64,000 nt of DNA from DAOUAT01 sp964551735 (lineage in GTDB: Bacteria > Chloroflexota > Anaerolineae > CG2-30-64-16). Both the position numbers and the translations under genes were made by a program. Every line of letters starts with the position of its first letter. Position 1 is the stretch's first letter. Of this stretch, positions 36,477 through 45,113 are shown piece after piece. The stretch spans positions 248,001 through 312,000 of the forward strand of contig CAZKEF010000002.1 in assembly GCA_964551735.1 (NCBI GenBank). Reading direction: 5' to 3'. Under the pieces are notes generated by a model that had not been told where the DNA came from, searched no databases, and saw nothing but the letters and a program-made list of their open reading frames with translations.

Positions 36477-38437
36477 AGGCTCTCCACCTCCGCCAACCAC
36501 GCCGCGGCGCTGGCATCCGACGGCATCCGCCAGTCGCCGCGTGGGGAAAGCGCCACCGACCCCACCTTGGGTCCATCTGGCATGGCTGAACGCTTGTACT
36601 GCTGGCTGAAGAAGCGGCGGTAGAACACGCGCAGCCAGCGGACTATCACCTCGGTTGGATACTCATTGGCAAAGGCCTGCTGCGCCAGCGCGTAGACCTT
36701 GCGCGGGGCGAACTGAAAGCGGACAGTGTAATACAGGAAGAAATCGTGTAGCTCGTAAGGGCCGATGGCCTCCTCGGTCTTCTGCGCCAGCTCACCGCCC
36801 TCGCTCAGCGGCAGCAGCTCAGGGCTGATGGGCGTGACAACGATATCATGGAGCACGCTTGCGGCCTCCCCTGAAAACTCGGCGTCGGCCGCCCACGCCA
36901 CCAGGTAACGCACCAGCGTCTTCGGCACCCCTGCGTTGACGTGATACATGGACATGTGGTCGCCGTTATACGTCGCCCAGCCCAGCGCCAGCTCCGATAG
37001 ATCTCCGGTGCCAACCACAAACCCGCCCACCTGGTTGCCCACGTCCATCAGGATCTGCGTCCGCTCGCGGGCCTGGGCGTTCTCATACGTTATGTCGTGT
37101 ACGTTCTCATCGTGACCGATGTCCCGAAAGTGGCCGCGCACCGCATCCGCGATGGGGATGACGCGCAGTGTAACCCCCAGCAGCTCGGCCAGGCGCTCAG
37201 CGTTGCTCCGAGTGCGCGGGGTGGTGCCGAAGCCGGGCATGGTGATCGCGACGATACCGGCGCGCGGCAGGCCCACCAGGTCGAACGCTCTGGCCGTCAC
37301 CAGCAGCGCCAGCGTGGAATCGAGCCCACCCGAGACGCCAATGACCGCAGTTCGGCTGCCGGTATGCTGCAGCCGGCGGGCCAGGCCGGTCGCCTGGATC
37401 GTAAAGATCTCCTGGCAGTGCTGGGCGCGCCGCGCCTCGTCGGCCGGCACAAATGGGGTTTGCGAGAGGCCCGGCCGCAGCAGATCCGCTATCTCGACCG
37501 CACGCGCGGCGCCGGGCAGGGTGAAGCGAATGGTTCGCATGGGAGGTGTGATGGCCGCGGCCTGGCCGAACGCGCTGTTCTTGATACGCTCTAACGCCAG
37601 GCGGTTCACGTCAACATCGGCCAAGGCCATCACGGTGTCGAATCGAAAACGCTCGGTCTCAGCGAGGATGACGCCGTTTTCGGCGACCAACGAGTGGCCG
37701 GCCCACACGATGTCGGTGGTGGATTCAGTAGCGCCCGCGCCCGCGTACAGGTAGGCGGCCAAGCAGCGGGCAGACTGCTGGCGCACCAGATCGCGGCGAT
37801 ACTCGACCTTGCCCAGCAGCTCGTTGCTGGCCGAGCCGTTGAGCAGCACCGTGGCGCCGGCCAGCGCCAGCTCGCCGCTGGGCGGGTTCACGGCCCACAA
37901 GTCCTCACACACCTCGATGCCCGCCACGAGATCAGGCAAGTTCTCGGCAGCGAACAGCAGATCCGTGCCAATAGGTGTCTCGGCGCCATCCAGCACGACC
38001 TCATCCACGGGGCACAGCCGGCCGGAGGTGAACCAGCGGGCCTCGTAGAACTCGTTGGTGCTGGGCAGGTACGTCTTGGGCACCAGGCCGAGGACCCGGC
38101 CGCCCGCAACAAACGCGGCGCAGTTGAACAGCCGGCCATCCACGGCCAGCGGCAGGCCCACGACTGCGGCGATATCGGCCTCGGTTGCGGCCTGGGCCAC
38201 GGACGCCAGCGCGGCCCGCGCGCGCTCCAGCAGCAACGACTGAAAGAACAGGTCGCCGCAGGAATAGCCAGTGAGGCAGAGTTCCGGGAACAGCGCCAGG
38301 CGGCAGCCGCGCGCGGCCACTTCACGCAGCGCGGCGGCAATGGCCTGCACGTTGAAATGGATATCAGCGACGCGCAGCTCCGGGCTGACGACCGCGACGC
38401 GGGCAAAGCCGAGGGAAGCAGAGGTGATCGGTTGCAT
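36473..38437 (-). CDS. nadE: Glutamine-dependent NAD+ synthase
   Basis: The 654-residue enzyme completes NAD biosynthesis from nicotinate adenine dinucleotide. The N-terminal nitrilase/glutaminase domain (~residues 5-285) has Glu in FPELCLTGYS, a Lys in VPKTYLP and the Cys in GIEVCEDLW. The C-terminal synthetase (~320-640) has the PP-loop VIGVSGGLDSTLALL. All catalytic residues are present. Start 38437 is chosen for the GGAG 8 nt upstream. It overlaps the convergent c-di-AMP receptor gene by 4 nt. Confidence 0.95.
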   Translation of the reverse strand: MQPITSASLGFARVAVVSPELRVADIHFNVQAIAAALREVAARGCRLALFPELCLTGYSCGDLFFQSLLLERARAALASVAQAATEADIAAVVGLPLAVDGRLFNCAAFVAGGRVLGLVPKTYLPSTNEFYEARWFTSGRLCPVDEVVLDGAETPIGTDLLFAAENLPDLVAGIEVCEDLWAVNPPSGELALAGATVLLNGSASNELLGKVEYRRDLVRQQSARCLAAYLYAGAGATESTTDIVWAGHSLVAENGVILAETERFRFDTVMALADVDVNRLALERIKNSAFGQAAAITPPMRTIRFTLPGAARAVEIADLLRPGLSQTPFVPADEARRAQHCQEIFTIQATGLARRLQHTGSRTAVIGVSGGLDSTLALLVTARAFDLVGLPRAGIVAITMPGFGTTPRTRSNAERLAELLGVTLRVIPIADAVRGHFRDIGHDENVHDITYENAQARERTQILMDVGNQVGGFVVGTGDLSELALGWATYNGDHMSMYHVNAGVPKTLVRYLVAWAADAEFSGEAASVLHDIVVTPISPELLPLSEGGELAQKTEEAIGPYELHDFFLYYTVRFQFAPRKVYALAQQAFANEYPTEVIVRWLRVFYRRFFSQQYKRSAMPDGPKVGSVALSPRGDWRMPSDASAAAWLAEVESL

Positions 38438-38587
38438 AGTGAACTCCATGAGCGCGTTCAGGGATTGAAATCCCTGCCTGTAAGTGAGAAGCACCCGTCC
38501 CACAGGGACTTCCTTCGGCCGCCGGCGCTGCTACGAACCCGCCACCCAGGCCTTGCGGGGCCTTTCACGTTGAGGGGTGGTTTCCAA
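38438..38587. repeat. Intergenic palindromic repeats between nadE and the caspase gene
   Basis: This 150-bp gap holds a short palindrome (CAGGGATTGAAATCCCTG, 38459-38476) and a GC-rich stretch with GCCACCCAGGCCTTGCGGGG. It separates the 3' end of the DGR/caspase operon from nadE. No gene seen. Confidence 0.6.
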
Positions 38588-39628
38588 CTACTGAACCCGC
38601 TCAACATACGCGCCGCCCCCTGTGTTGATCTGCCGGCCGATCTTGTCGCCCAGCACCAGGTCACCGCCGACGCGCACATCCCGCCCCGCCTGCACGCCAC
38701 GGCCGCCAAGAGTCTGGCTGACGGCCGGCCCGACTGCGGGCAGCGGCGCCAGCGGATCCGGCGGCGTCACCCCCTTGCTGACCCCCTGGCCGCCGAGCAG
38801 CAGCGCCACCGGGAAGTTGTCGCCGCTCACCTGGAAGTCCGGCTGCTGTTCCTGGCTCCAATCCGCCCGCGCGCTGACTGGCACCCGGCGCGCAACGTGG
38901 CCCATCACGTCCGAGACCAGCACCTCCGTCGCGCCCGCCGCGGGCCCCGCATGCCCGGTCAGCGCCTCAATCAGGTGGTAGGTGAAGATGCTCATCGCCC
39001 CATCGCGGCGCAGGTAGGAGGACCGCGCGCCCTGGGACGCGCTGAGCACCGCGCGGCCCGCGCCCTGGCTCAGCGCCTCCAGCTCCTTCGCGCCGGGCGC
39101 TACCCCTTTATGACCCCCCATCAGCAGTGCGGGCGGGAGCGCGACGCCGGCGAAGCCGCCCGCGTCCTTGACGCCCATACCGGCCGCGTGGCAGCAGTCC
39201 AGCAGAACCAGCAGCCGCCGCGGGGCCAGATCGGCCACGGCCGCAGCGAAATCGGCCGCGGCCAGCGCGCTGGCCGGCGCCGGCAGGCCGCCCGCCCCCT
39301 CCCGCGCGTCGTAAGGCAGCAGGTAATAGGCGTCATCCCCGCGGCGCCAGCCATGACCGCTGTAGTAGATCACGGCCGTGGCGTTTCCGCCCGCGTCCGC
39401 TTGGAGCCGCTCGGCCAGCCAGGCCAGGCCGTCCAGGATGCCCGCCCGCGTGCCGGCCGCGCCGGTGACGGTCATGATGTTGACGGCCGGGTAGCCGCAG
39501 CGGTCGGGATGCGCCAGCACGCCGGCCACCGCCGCGATATCCTTGCCGACCGCCGGCAGCGCCCAGCGGTCAACCTGGTTGGCGTCCACGCCGATGAGCA
39601 GCGCGTAGCCGTGGGGGAATATTGTCAT
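38588..39628 (-). CDS. Caspase-family peptidase (C14) with C-terminal solenoid motif
   Basis: The 346-residue protein has a caspase p20-like domain at ~5-250, with catalytic His92 in YYSGHGWRRGDDAYYLLP and Cys146 in LLVLLDCCHAAG. A short Pro-rich linker leads to a C-terminal Gly/Asp motif (GVQAGRDVRVGGDLVLGDK, then NTGGGAYV) shared with the neighbouring NACHT and small membrane proteins. It is the last gene of the minus-strand cluster, after NACHT-FGE 1. Both catalytic residues are intact, so it is a plausible effector that cleaves host proteins when the sensors fire. Its substrate is unknown. Confidence 0.9.
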   Translation of the reverse strand: MTIFPHGYALLIGVDANQVDRWALPAVGKDIAAVAGVLAHPDRCGYPAVNIMTVTGAAGTRAGILDGLAWLAERLQADAGGNATAVIYYSGHGWRRGDDAYYLLPYDAREGAGGLPAPASALAAADFAAAVADLAPRRLLVLLDCCHAAGMGVKDAGGFAGVALPPALLMGGHKGVAPGAKELEALSQGAGRAVLSASQGARSSYLRRDGAMSIFTYHLIEALTGHAGPAAGATEVLVSDVMGHVARRVPVSARADWSQEQQPDFQVSGDNFPVALLLGGQGVSKGVTPPDPLAPLPAVGPAVSQTLGGRGVQAGRDVRVGGDLVLGDKIGRQINTGGGAYVERVQ

Positions 39629-39779
39629 GGCCTGCTCCTTATCTCGTAATCGCTTCCGGCCAGTCTGCGACCGGCGACAGCGAATGCCGGCGCACGAAGT
39701 CCTGGATCACGAAGACGCTGGTGGCGCGCCCTTCGTGATCTTCGCGATCCAAACACCCGCGCGCCACACCCCGCGCACT

Positions 39780-39804
39780 GGGGAAGGGGCGTAGCCCCTT
39801 CCCC
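39780..39804. other. Hairpin downstream of VR1
   Basis: GGGGAAGGGGC (39780-39790) and GCCCCTTCCCC (39794-39804) form an 11-bp stem with a GTA loop. Exactly 72 nt separate it from the VR1 edge at 39877. The same arrangement is found for VR2. In the BPP-1 phage DGR, a hairpin downstream of VR promotes retrohoming, so this may be the equivalent. Confidence 0.7.
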
Positions 39805-39870
39805 AGACCCCATCCCCCAGAACGCCAGCAACCAGCATGCCGCAGAAACCAGAAACGCAGAAACCAGAAG

Positions 39871-42699
39871 TCATAGGGACACAACCACCCGCAAACCGAC
39901 ATCGCCGTCGAAGTCGACGGGTACGTCCCCGTCACGGACAGCGCAGCGGGCGAGCCACTCATTGCCGCCCCAGGAACCGCCACGCACCACGCGCGGGCCT
40001 TCGGCTTCTGGGTTGTTACGACCATCATCCGCCCGGTAGGGATAGGACTGATACACGCTGCCCGTCCACTCCCAGACGTTGCCGCCCAGATCGTGCAGAC
40101 CTTCCGGCGTTGCGCCATCGGGATAGGCGCCGACCGGGCTGGGGCGCAACACGTGGCCTTCCCAGGTATTGGCCCGGCTGGCGTCCCAACGACTGCCCCA
40201 GGGGTAAACCCAAGACCGCCCCAGCCGCGCTGCGCGCTCCCACTCGGCTTCGGTGGGCAACCGCACATGCCCAGCAGATGCTGGCCGCCCGCCAGGGACG
40301 TCCCGCATCTGCTCCGTCAGCCATGCACAATAAGCGTTTGCTTCATACCAATTAACCCCCACTACAGGCTGAGATAGGCCCTTGAACCGTTCATCCTCCC
40401 AAAAAGCAGGCCGATCGCGCGGCCGGTCAGCATACTGCTTGGCTGCCCATTCCTGGACTTCAGCTTCTTCCATCTGAAGCAGTTCCTCCCAAGCTGCAAT
40501 TGCCTGCGGACTCCAACCTGCTTGCTTGAGCTGTTGTAACTGCCTGGGATTTGCCCGCAAAGCGCGCCAGATGTCCATGATCTGCCCCACAGCGCCGCTG
40601 TCACTGATCTCCCCCCGCAACCAGGCGCGCGCCGCGGCCGTGCGCCACCACCCTTCCTGCCGGTAACCGCCGGCCGCCACGAAGCAGGCGTACTCGGCGT
40701 TGGTCACCGGGTACTGGCCGATGGCGAACTCGGCGACTTCGACGGCGTGACGAGGGAGCGCGTTTCGGGCTGAATACTTGCGCAAGCCCAACCGCCACAC
40801 CTCCCAGCGGCTTGACCCCATCTGCACCGTGCCGGCCGGGATGCGCACCAGCGGCGGCAACAGCACCCGCTGGCCGTTCACCGTCACTGCTCGAAAGCGC
40901 GGATCACCCAGCCGGCCCAACACGTCACCGGCCGCCAGCCGCGCGCGCAGATGCACCCGGCGGCTGCCCAGTTCGGACAGCAGGTCCGCTTGCACGGCCG
41001 CCACCACTGCATCCGGCCGCTCGATGCCCGATTCCACCAGGCAGCGCGCCGCCAGCACCGGGTTAGCCAGCCGGATCGCTTTCAGCAACGCATCGGGCGT
41101 CGGCGTCAGGCCGGCGGCCAGGATCGTCGGCTCCTCCCAGCCGGTGGCGGGCGGCGGCGGCAGCGGCTCGGAGTCGCTCAAAGGGCCCGTGGCCGGCATC
41201 TCGCCCACCGTGCGCGGCGCCCGCCAGCGACCCGACAAGTCCTCACCGGCTCTTAAACGGCTCAGCAGCGCGCGCGCGGCGAAATATTCCTGCAATTGAT
41301 GATGGTAGAAGCGCACCCGTTCGGTCTCACCGGCAGCCAGTTCAGTGTCCAGCAACGTCGCGGATAGCCCCAGGCGCAAAGTCGTCGCGGGCGGTATCTC
41401 AACGGGGCCATCCTGGCCGGCGACTTGCGACGGGATCAATTGTAAAAGCTCGGGCCGGGGCAACCGTGTCCCCTGGCCCAGGGGCTGCAGCGCCTCGGCC
41501 AGCGCGGCCAGCGCAGCCCTCAGCGGCTCGTCGCCCGGCCAGTCCGCGTGCCCACGATCGGCCTCCCGGCCCAGCAGGTAGCCCACAAACTCATCGAACA
41601 GTTGGGCAGGATTCTCCGGCCAGGCGTCGGTGCGCGCGACGATGAAGCAGAGCATATTGAGGTAATAGGGGTTGCGCACCAGTTCCAGCAAAGTCGTGCC
41701 CGCCAATCGGATCCAGGCTTCGGCCGCGCGTGTTGGCGTCAGATACTTGCCCAGGAACGCCTGCACCCGGCCATCATCCAGCCGCTCGATCTCGACCTGA
41801 GGCAGCCCCAGCGGTTCGCCGTAGTCCCGGCTGCGGCAGGTGAAGACCCACCGGTTGCCCGGCCAGTCACCGACGAAGCGCCGCCAGGCGCCCACTTTGT
41901 CCCGGTAGTCGCGGTCGCTCTCGAAGGGCATCTCGTTGAGCGCGTCGCACAGCAGCAGCAGCTCCCCCTGACGCAGGTGTTCCGTGATGTCGCCGGGTCC
42001 AAGATACTGCTGCCAGGTCGCTTTCAAGAACGCCTGGGGCGCAGCATAGCCCCGATAGTCCGCTAAGGGCAGCAACAGCGGCAACTGACCCTGCCCGGTG
42101 GTCAAGCGTGTTTGGGCGGCATCCAGGGCCAGCTTATGTAGAGTGGTTGTCTTGCCCGCGCCGGGCTCGCCCAACAGCGCCAGCGCAGCATGGCGGGCCG
42201 TGGCTTCGGTGATGTCCGGCAGCCGGATGCGGCGCACCTGCCGACCGGCGCCTTCACCGCTGACCATCCACTCGGTGAATTCCGGCGGCACATCGCCCCA
42301 GCCAGGCGGCAACTGAGCGGTGGTGAGGCTGCCGGCCAACGGCACAAACTGCCTGGCCCAACGGCTGTAACGCGGGTTGACCAGCAGCGCGGTCAAATAG
42401 GCGCGCTCGTTGGCCTGCCGCGCCGCGACCGGTAGTAAATCGCGCGCGGCTTGCTCAGAGAGAACGATCGCTGGCGCGTCCGGCACAGTCACCGTCAACC
42501 GCTGGTGCTGGGTATCGGCGCACAGTTTCGCCTTGCCGCCCGCCAGCATCTCGCGCAGGTGTGCCAGCACCAATTCTAGCTGCTCGCCGGTGTAGCCGCT
42601 GATCGCAATGATCTGGTCCCGGCCAATGAAGGTGCCGCCGCCGGTGCTCACATCTCCAGCGATGTAGGCTCCACCCTGTGTCTGCGTTGTATCAGGCAT
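39871..42699 (-). CDS. NACHT NTPase with DGR-diversified FGE/C-type-lectin C-terminus (VR1 carrier)
   Basis: The 942-residue protein has an N-terminal Gly-rich motif (GGAYIAGDVSTGGGTFIGRD, residues 9-28), then a helical linker, a NACHT P-loop domain (Walker A GEPGAGKTT at 177-185, Walker B LLLLCDALNEMP), a helical region, and a C-terminal FGE-sulfatase domain from ~640 (PVTNAEYACFVAAGG, RLPTEAEWERAARLG, GNVWEWTGS). The last 40 residues (903-942) are VR1, differing from TR only at positions encoded by adenines. It fits a ligand sensor whose FGE/CLec fold displays the variable residues. GGAGG precedes the ATG. It shares the operon with caspase, Avd and RT. Confidence 0.93.
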   Translation of the reverse strand: MPDTTQTQGGAYIAGDVSTGGGTFIGRDQIIAISGYTGEQLELVLAHLREMLAGGKAKLCADTQHQRLTVTVPDAPAIVLSEQAARDLLPVAARQANERAYLTALLVNPRYSRWARQFVPLAGSLTTAQLPPGWGDVPPEFTEWMVSGEGAGRQVRRIRLPDITEATARHAALALLGEPGAGKTTTLHKLALDAAQTRLTTGQGQLPLLLPLADYRGYAAPQAFLKATWQQYLGPGDITEHLRQGELLLLCDALNEMPFESDRDYRDKVGAWRRFVGDWPGNRWVFTCRSRDYGEPLGLPQVEIERLDDGRVQAFLGKYLTPTRAAEAWIRLAGTTLLELVRNPYYLNMLCFIVARTDAWPENPAQLFDEFVGYLLGREADRGHADWPGDEPLRAALAALAEALQPLGQGTRLPRPELLQLIPSQVAGQDGPVEIPPATTLRLGLSATLLDTELAAGETERVRFYHHQLQEYFAARALLSRLRAGEDLSGRWRAPRTVGEMPATGPLSDSEPLPPPPATGWEEPTILAAGLTPTPDALLKAIRLANPVLAARCLVESGIERPDAVVAAVQADLLSELGSRRVHLRARLAAGDVLGRLGDPRFRAVTVNGQRVLLPPLVRIPAGTVQMGSSRWEVWRLGLRKYSARNALPRHAVEVAEFAIGQYPVTNAEYACFVAAGGYRQEGWWRTAAARAWLRGEISDSGAVGQIMDIWRALRANPRQLQQLKQAGWSPQAIAAWEELLQMEEAEVQEWAAKQYADRPRDRPAFWEDERFKGLSQPVVGVNWYEANAYCAWLTEQMRDVPGGRPASAGHVRLPTEAEWERAARLGRSWVYPWGSRWDASRANTWEGHVLRPSPVGAYPDGATPEGLHDLGGNVWEWTGSVYQSYPYRADDGRNNPEAEGPRVVRGGSWGGNEWLARCAVRDGDVPVDFDGDVGLRVVVSL
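39877..39996 (-). repeat. DGR variable repeat VR1
   Basis: 120 bp aligned without gaps to TR at 43403-43522. There are 16 differences, all at T of the plus strand (A of the coding strand). The lower-coordinate 22 nt (the 3' end in coding sense, the IMH-like part) and the RVVRGGSW end are identical. Confidence 0.97.
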
Positions 42700-42737
42700 C
42701 ACTGCCTCCAAAGTGGTTCCAGTAAGGGGTCGTTGGT

Positions 42738-43169
42738 TCAGCGGAGCTGGTCCTTGCCCACAAAGTCGCCGCCACCGGTATCCACGTTCCCCCCGATGTA
42801 CGCGCCGCCGCCGGTGTTGACCTGCGTCCCGACGCTGTCCCCCAGCACCAGATCCCGCTCGACGTTCACATCACGAGCAGCCTGCACGCCCGTCCCGCGC
42901 AACGTCTGCTGTACTTCAGGTACATTTGGCGTCTGTCGCCGTTCCCTTTCCTGATGAGCCGCCGCCTTCCGCCGGCCGGTCAGGTAGCTGAACAGGGCCA
43001 CGCCCGCGACCCCCAACCACAGCACGATCTGCGCCGCGGCCTGCAGGCCCTGGATCAGCTCGCTGTTCGCGCCGACGAAGGTCAGCAGCGGCGGCAGCCA
43101 GGCGCGCACGGTCAGCGCCAGGACGGCGAGCAGGAGGAGGAGCGGGATGAGCAGGAGCCAGCGTTTCAT
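42738..43169 (-). CDS. Small membrane protein with solenoid-like motif shared by DGR-cluster proteins
   Basis: The 143-residue protein has two transmembrane helices (WLLLIPLLLLLAVLALTV; QIVLWLGVAGVALFSYL), a basic segment, and a C-terminal ~55-residue motif: GVQAARDVNVERDLVLGDSV, then NTGGGAYIGGNVDTGGGDFV. The first half of the motif matches the caspase C-terminus and NACHT-FGE 2; the second half matches the N-terminus of NACHT-FGE 1. It may anchor the complex at the membrane and nucleate assembly. GGAG precedes the ATG. Its stop is 38 bp before the NACHT-FGE 1 start. Confidence 0.85.
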   Translation of the reverse strand: MKRWLLLIPLLLLLAVLALTVRAWLPPLLTFVGANSELIQGLQAAAQIVLWLGVAGVALFSYLTGRRKAAAHQERERRQTPNVPEVQQTLRGTGVQAARDVNVERDLVLGDSVGTQVNTGGGAYIGGNVDTGGGDFVGKDQLR

Positions 43170-43263
43170 GGGCGAACTCCTTGATGGGCTTGTCCCCGCG
43201 CCGCGCGGACGCGCCGACAGGACGCGGGGACGGTTCGATATTTGGCCGGCCGTCTATGCGACC

Positions 43264-43296
43264 AGACCTTCGAGGTTTGCGAAACCTCGAAGGTCT
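43264..43296. other. Perfect hairpin between TR and the small membrane protein gene
   Basis: AGACCTTCGAGGTTT (43264-43278) pairs perfectly with 43282-43296; loop GCG. It lies 106 nt on the transcriptional downstream side of TR. It could bound the TR-containing RNA, or be an ordinary dispersed palindrome. Confidence 0.55.
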
Positions 43297-43402
43297 CACG
43301 CGCGACAGGCGCGACCGGGGCCGGACCGGGCTATCTTCTTCTTCTGGGCGCCGTCCTGCGCCCGTGGGCGTCAGGCTTTGCCGGCCACTGAGAAGGGGTT
43401 AT

Positions 43403-43522
43403 GGACACAACCACCCGCAAACCGATATTGTCGTTGAAGTTGTCGGGTACGTTCCTGTTACGGACAGCGCAGCGGGCGTTCCTCTCATTGTTGTTCCAGG
43501 AACCGCCACGCACCACGCGCGG
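43403..43522 (-). repeat. DGR template repeat TR
   Basis: On the coding (minus) strand this translates to RVVRGGSWNNNERNARCAV and onward, with nine Asn codons of AAC/AAT type. AAY codons can vary to many residues through A mutation without producing a stop. No FGE gene precedes it in frame, so it is a template rather than an expressed target. It lies 118 bp downstream of the avd stop. Confidence 0.97.
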
Positions 43523-43575
43523 TTGCGGCCCAGCCCCGAGAACGCAGCCCGAGGGCTGCGGGGTCTCCATTTTGC

Positions 43576-43650
43576 GTTCGTAGTGACGACTTCAGTCGTC
43601 CGCTGCTGGGGGGCGACTAAAGTCGCTACTACGAACGTTACTACGAACCC
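43576..43650. repeat. Palindromic repeat (GACTTCAGTCGTC type) abutting avd
   Basis: GTAGTGACGACTTCAGTCGTC and GGCGACTAAAGTCGCTACTAC form interleaved inverted repeats. The unit CTACGAACC occurs twice, and the second copy supplies the avd stop codon at 43641-43643. A short GCTGCTACGAACCCGCC piece recurs at about 38526-38542. Confidence 0.6.
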
Positions 43651-43988
43651 GGGTTCTCCCCCAGCGACTTCTGCCAGCCGCCCAGCAGGCGGCCGACCTC
43701 GCTGACCATGCGGATGCCATGCGCATACTGGCCCAGGCTGATCAGCTCCAGGTCGCGGCTCAGGCGCAGGTAGTGGCGCAGCTTGACCAGCATAATGTCG
43801 GCCTTTTTCAACCGCGGCAACGGCTCCGGGCTGTACGCGGCCTTGATGATCTGATCGTGAAACTTGAACGCCACCCGCTGCAGCTTGACCGCCATAACGA
43901 ACCGCTGCTGCCGCGGGAACTTCACCGTCAGCGGGATCAGCCAGCGCAACAGGTCGTAGGTGCGGGTGAAGATGGGTGATTGTTTCAT
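43641..43988 (-). CDS. avd: DGR accessory variability determinant Avd
   Basis: The 115-residue basic helical protein matches the bAvd/four-helix-bundle family: MKQSPIFTRTYDLLRWLIPL, then KFPRQQRFVMAVKLQ, KADIMLVKLRHYLRLSRDLE and GQYAHGIRMVSEVGRLLGGW. In known DGRs Avd forms a pentameric barrel that binds RT and TR RNA. The start at 43988 is at the family's usual N-terminus; 44012 gives eight extra residues. It lies 66 bp downstream of RT and 118 bp before TR. Confidence 0.92.
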   Translation of the reverse strand: MKQSPIFTRTYDLLRWLIPLTVKFPRQQRFVMAVKLQRVAFKFHDQIIKAAYSPEPLPRLKKADIMLVKLRHYLRLSRDLELISLGQYAHGIRMVSEVGRLLGGWQKSLGENPGS

Positions 43989-43989
43989 A

Positions 43990-44053
43990 ACGAGATTCTT
44001 CGCTGGTGACATGCCGTAACGGGATTTATGTCGTTAACCCGCTCAGAATGACA
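43990..44053. repeat. Family E dispersed repeat between RT and avd
   Basis: ATTCTTCGCTGG on one side and CGCTCAGAATGAC on the other recur at about 28996-29050 and 51595-51655 in non-coding gaps. Here it fills most of the 66-bp space between the two DGR genes. Confidence 0.55.
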
Positions 44054-44054
44054 G

Positions 44055-45113
44055 TCAGGCCTTTGGCGGCAAGGTCAGCAGTGCCCGCCGCAGCCGCCAG
44101 GTGTCCCCGTGCGCCGCATGGGCCACCCACCCCTGCACGCGCGGGGTGAGAGCGGCCAGGGTCAGCTTGTCGCGAGCGACCTCGCGGCGCCAACCGCGCA
44201 GCCGGCGGGCGAACGCGACGCCGTTGCGCCGCTTCAGCCGGCGGTGGTCGGGATACAGCCGAAAGCCCAGGAAGGGGATGCCGGTGGCCGCAGGGTAGAC
44301 CGTGCTTTCCCGTTGATGGATGGTCAGCCGCAGGCCAGCCAACCGGCCGACGATGGCGACCTTCCAGTCCCAGAGTTGGCGCTTGTCGTCGGCGAACAGC
44401 AGGAAGTCGTCCACGTAACGCACGTAGGCCGGGCAGCGCAACTGCCGCTTGACGAACTGATCCAGCTCGTTGAGATACACGTTGGCCCAGAACTGCGACG
44501 TCAGGTTGCCGATGGGCAGGCCGCGGGGCCGGTTGACGGCAAATAGATCATCCCCAGGGAAGTATACCATCTCATACTCGTTTGCCAGAACGCCGGCGCC
44601 GCCATCCATGATGCGCCGGGCCAGGCCCATGACTTGCGGGTCCGCGATCTTGCGCGCCAGGATGCCGTCCAGGGTGGCCAGGTCCACGCTGGGGAAGAAC
44701 TGCTCCACGTCGCACTGCAGCACGTAGCGGTAGCGCCGGGCCCAACTTTGCGCACGGTCCAGCGCGGCGTGCGTGCCCTTGCCGACCTGGTTGGCGTAGG
44801 AATCGCCGATGAATGCCCGCTCAAAGATCGGCGCGATGACGTTGCACAGCGCGTGATGCACCACCCGGTCGCGAAACGGCGCGGCCGAGATCAACCGGTG
44901 CTTGGGATCGCGAATATAAAACGACGTGTACGGGCCGGGCTGATAGGTCTCGTTGATCAACTCATCTTGCAGGCGCAGCAGCTCGTCTTCCAGGTTGAAG
45001 TCGAACGCGGCCACGGCCGGCTGCCCGCGCTTGCCCCGCGCGGCCTTGTGCGCGGCCAGCCACAGGTTCTCGAAGCTGGTGAGGGTGGAGTAGAGATCGT
45101 GGTAGCGTTTCAT
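44055..45113 (-). CDS. DGR-type reverse transcriptase
   Basis: The 352-residue enzyme has the palm motifs of the DGR clade: CDVEQFFPS with the first catalytic Asp at 135, IGNLTSQ at 201-207 (the DGR hallmark; group II intron RTs have QGxxxSP), and YVDD at 233-236. A thumb-like C-terminal region follows, without maturase or endonuclease domains, as expected for DGR RT. It copies TR RNA into cDNA with errors at adenines, which then replaces VR. Start 45113 (MKRYHD) is chosen; a longer N-terminus to 45149 is unlikely. Confidence 0.96.
   Translation of the reverse strand: MKRYHDLYSTLTSFENLWLAAHKAARGKRGQPAVAAFDFNLEDELLRLQDELINETYQPGPYTSFYIRDPKHRLISAAPFRDRVVHHALCNVIAPIFERAFIGDSYANQVGKGTHAALDRAQSWARRYRYVLQCDVEQFFPSVDLATLDGILARKIADPQVMGLARRIMDGGAGVLANEYEMVYFPGDDLFAVNRPRGLPIGNLTSQFWANVYLNELDQFVKRQLRCPAYVRYVDDFLLFADDKRQLWDWKVAIVGRLAGLRLTIHQRESTVYPAATGIPFLGFRLYPDHRRLKRRNGVAFARRLRGWRREVARDKLTLAALTPRVQGWVAHAAHGDTWRLRRALLTLPPKA

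Noticed and set aside
43331..43570. Minus-strand frame encoding RVVRGGSWNNNERNARCAV as a third FGE target gene
   Set aside because: No FGE domain precedes it in frame, and it is Asn-rich. It is the template repeat, not an expressed target.
44055..45113. Reverse transcriptase as a group II intron or retron
   Set aside because: It has the IGNLTSQ motif of DGR RTs, no maturase or endonuclease domain, and lies beside Avd, TR and VRs.
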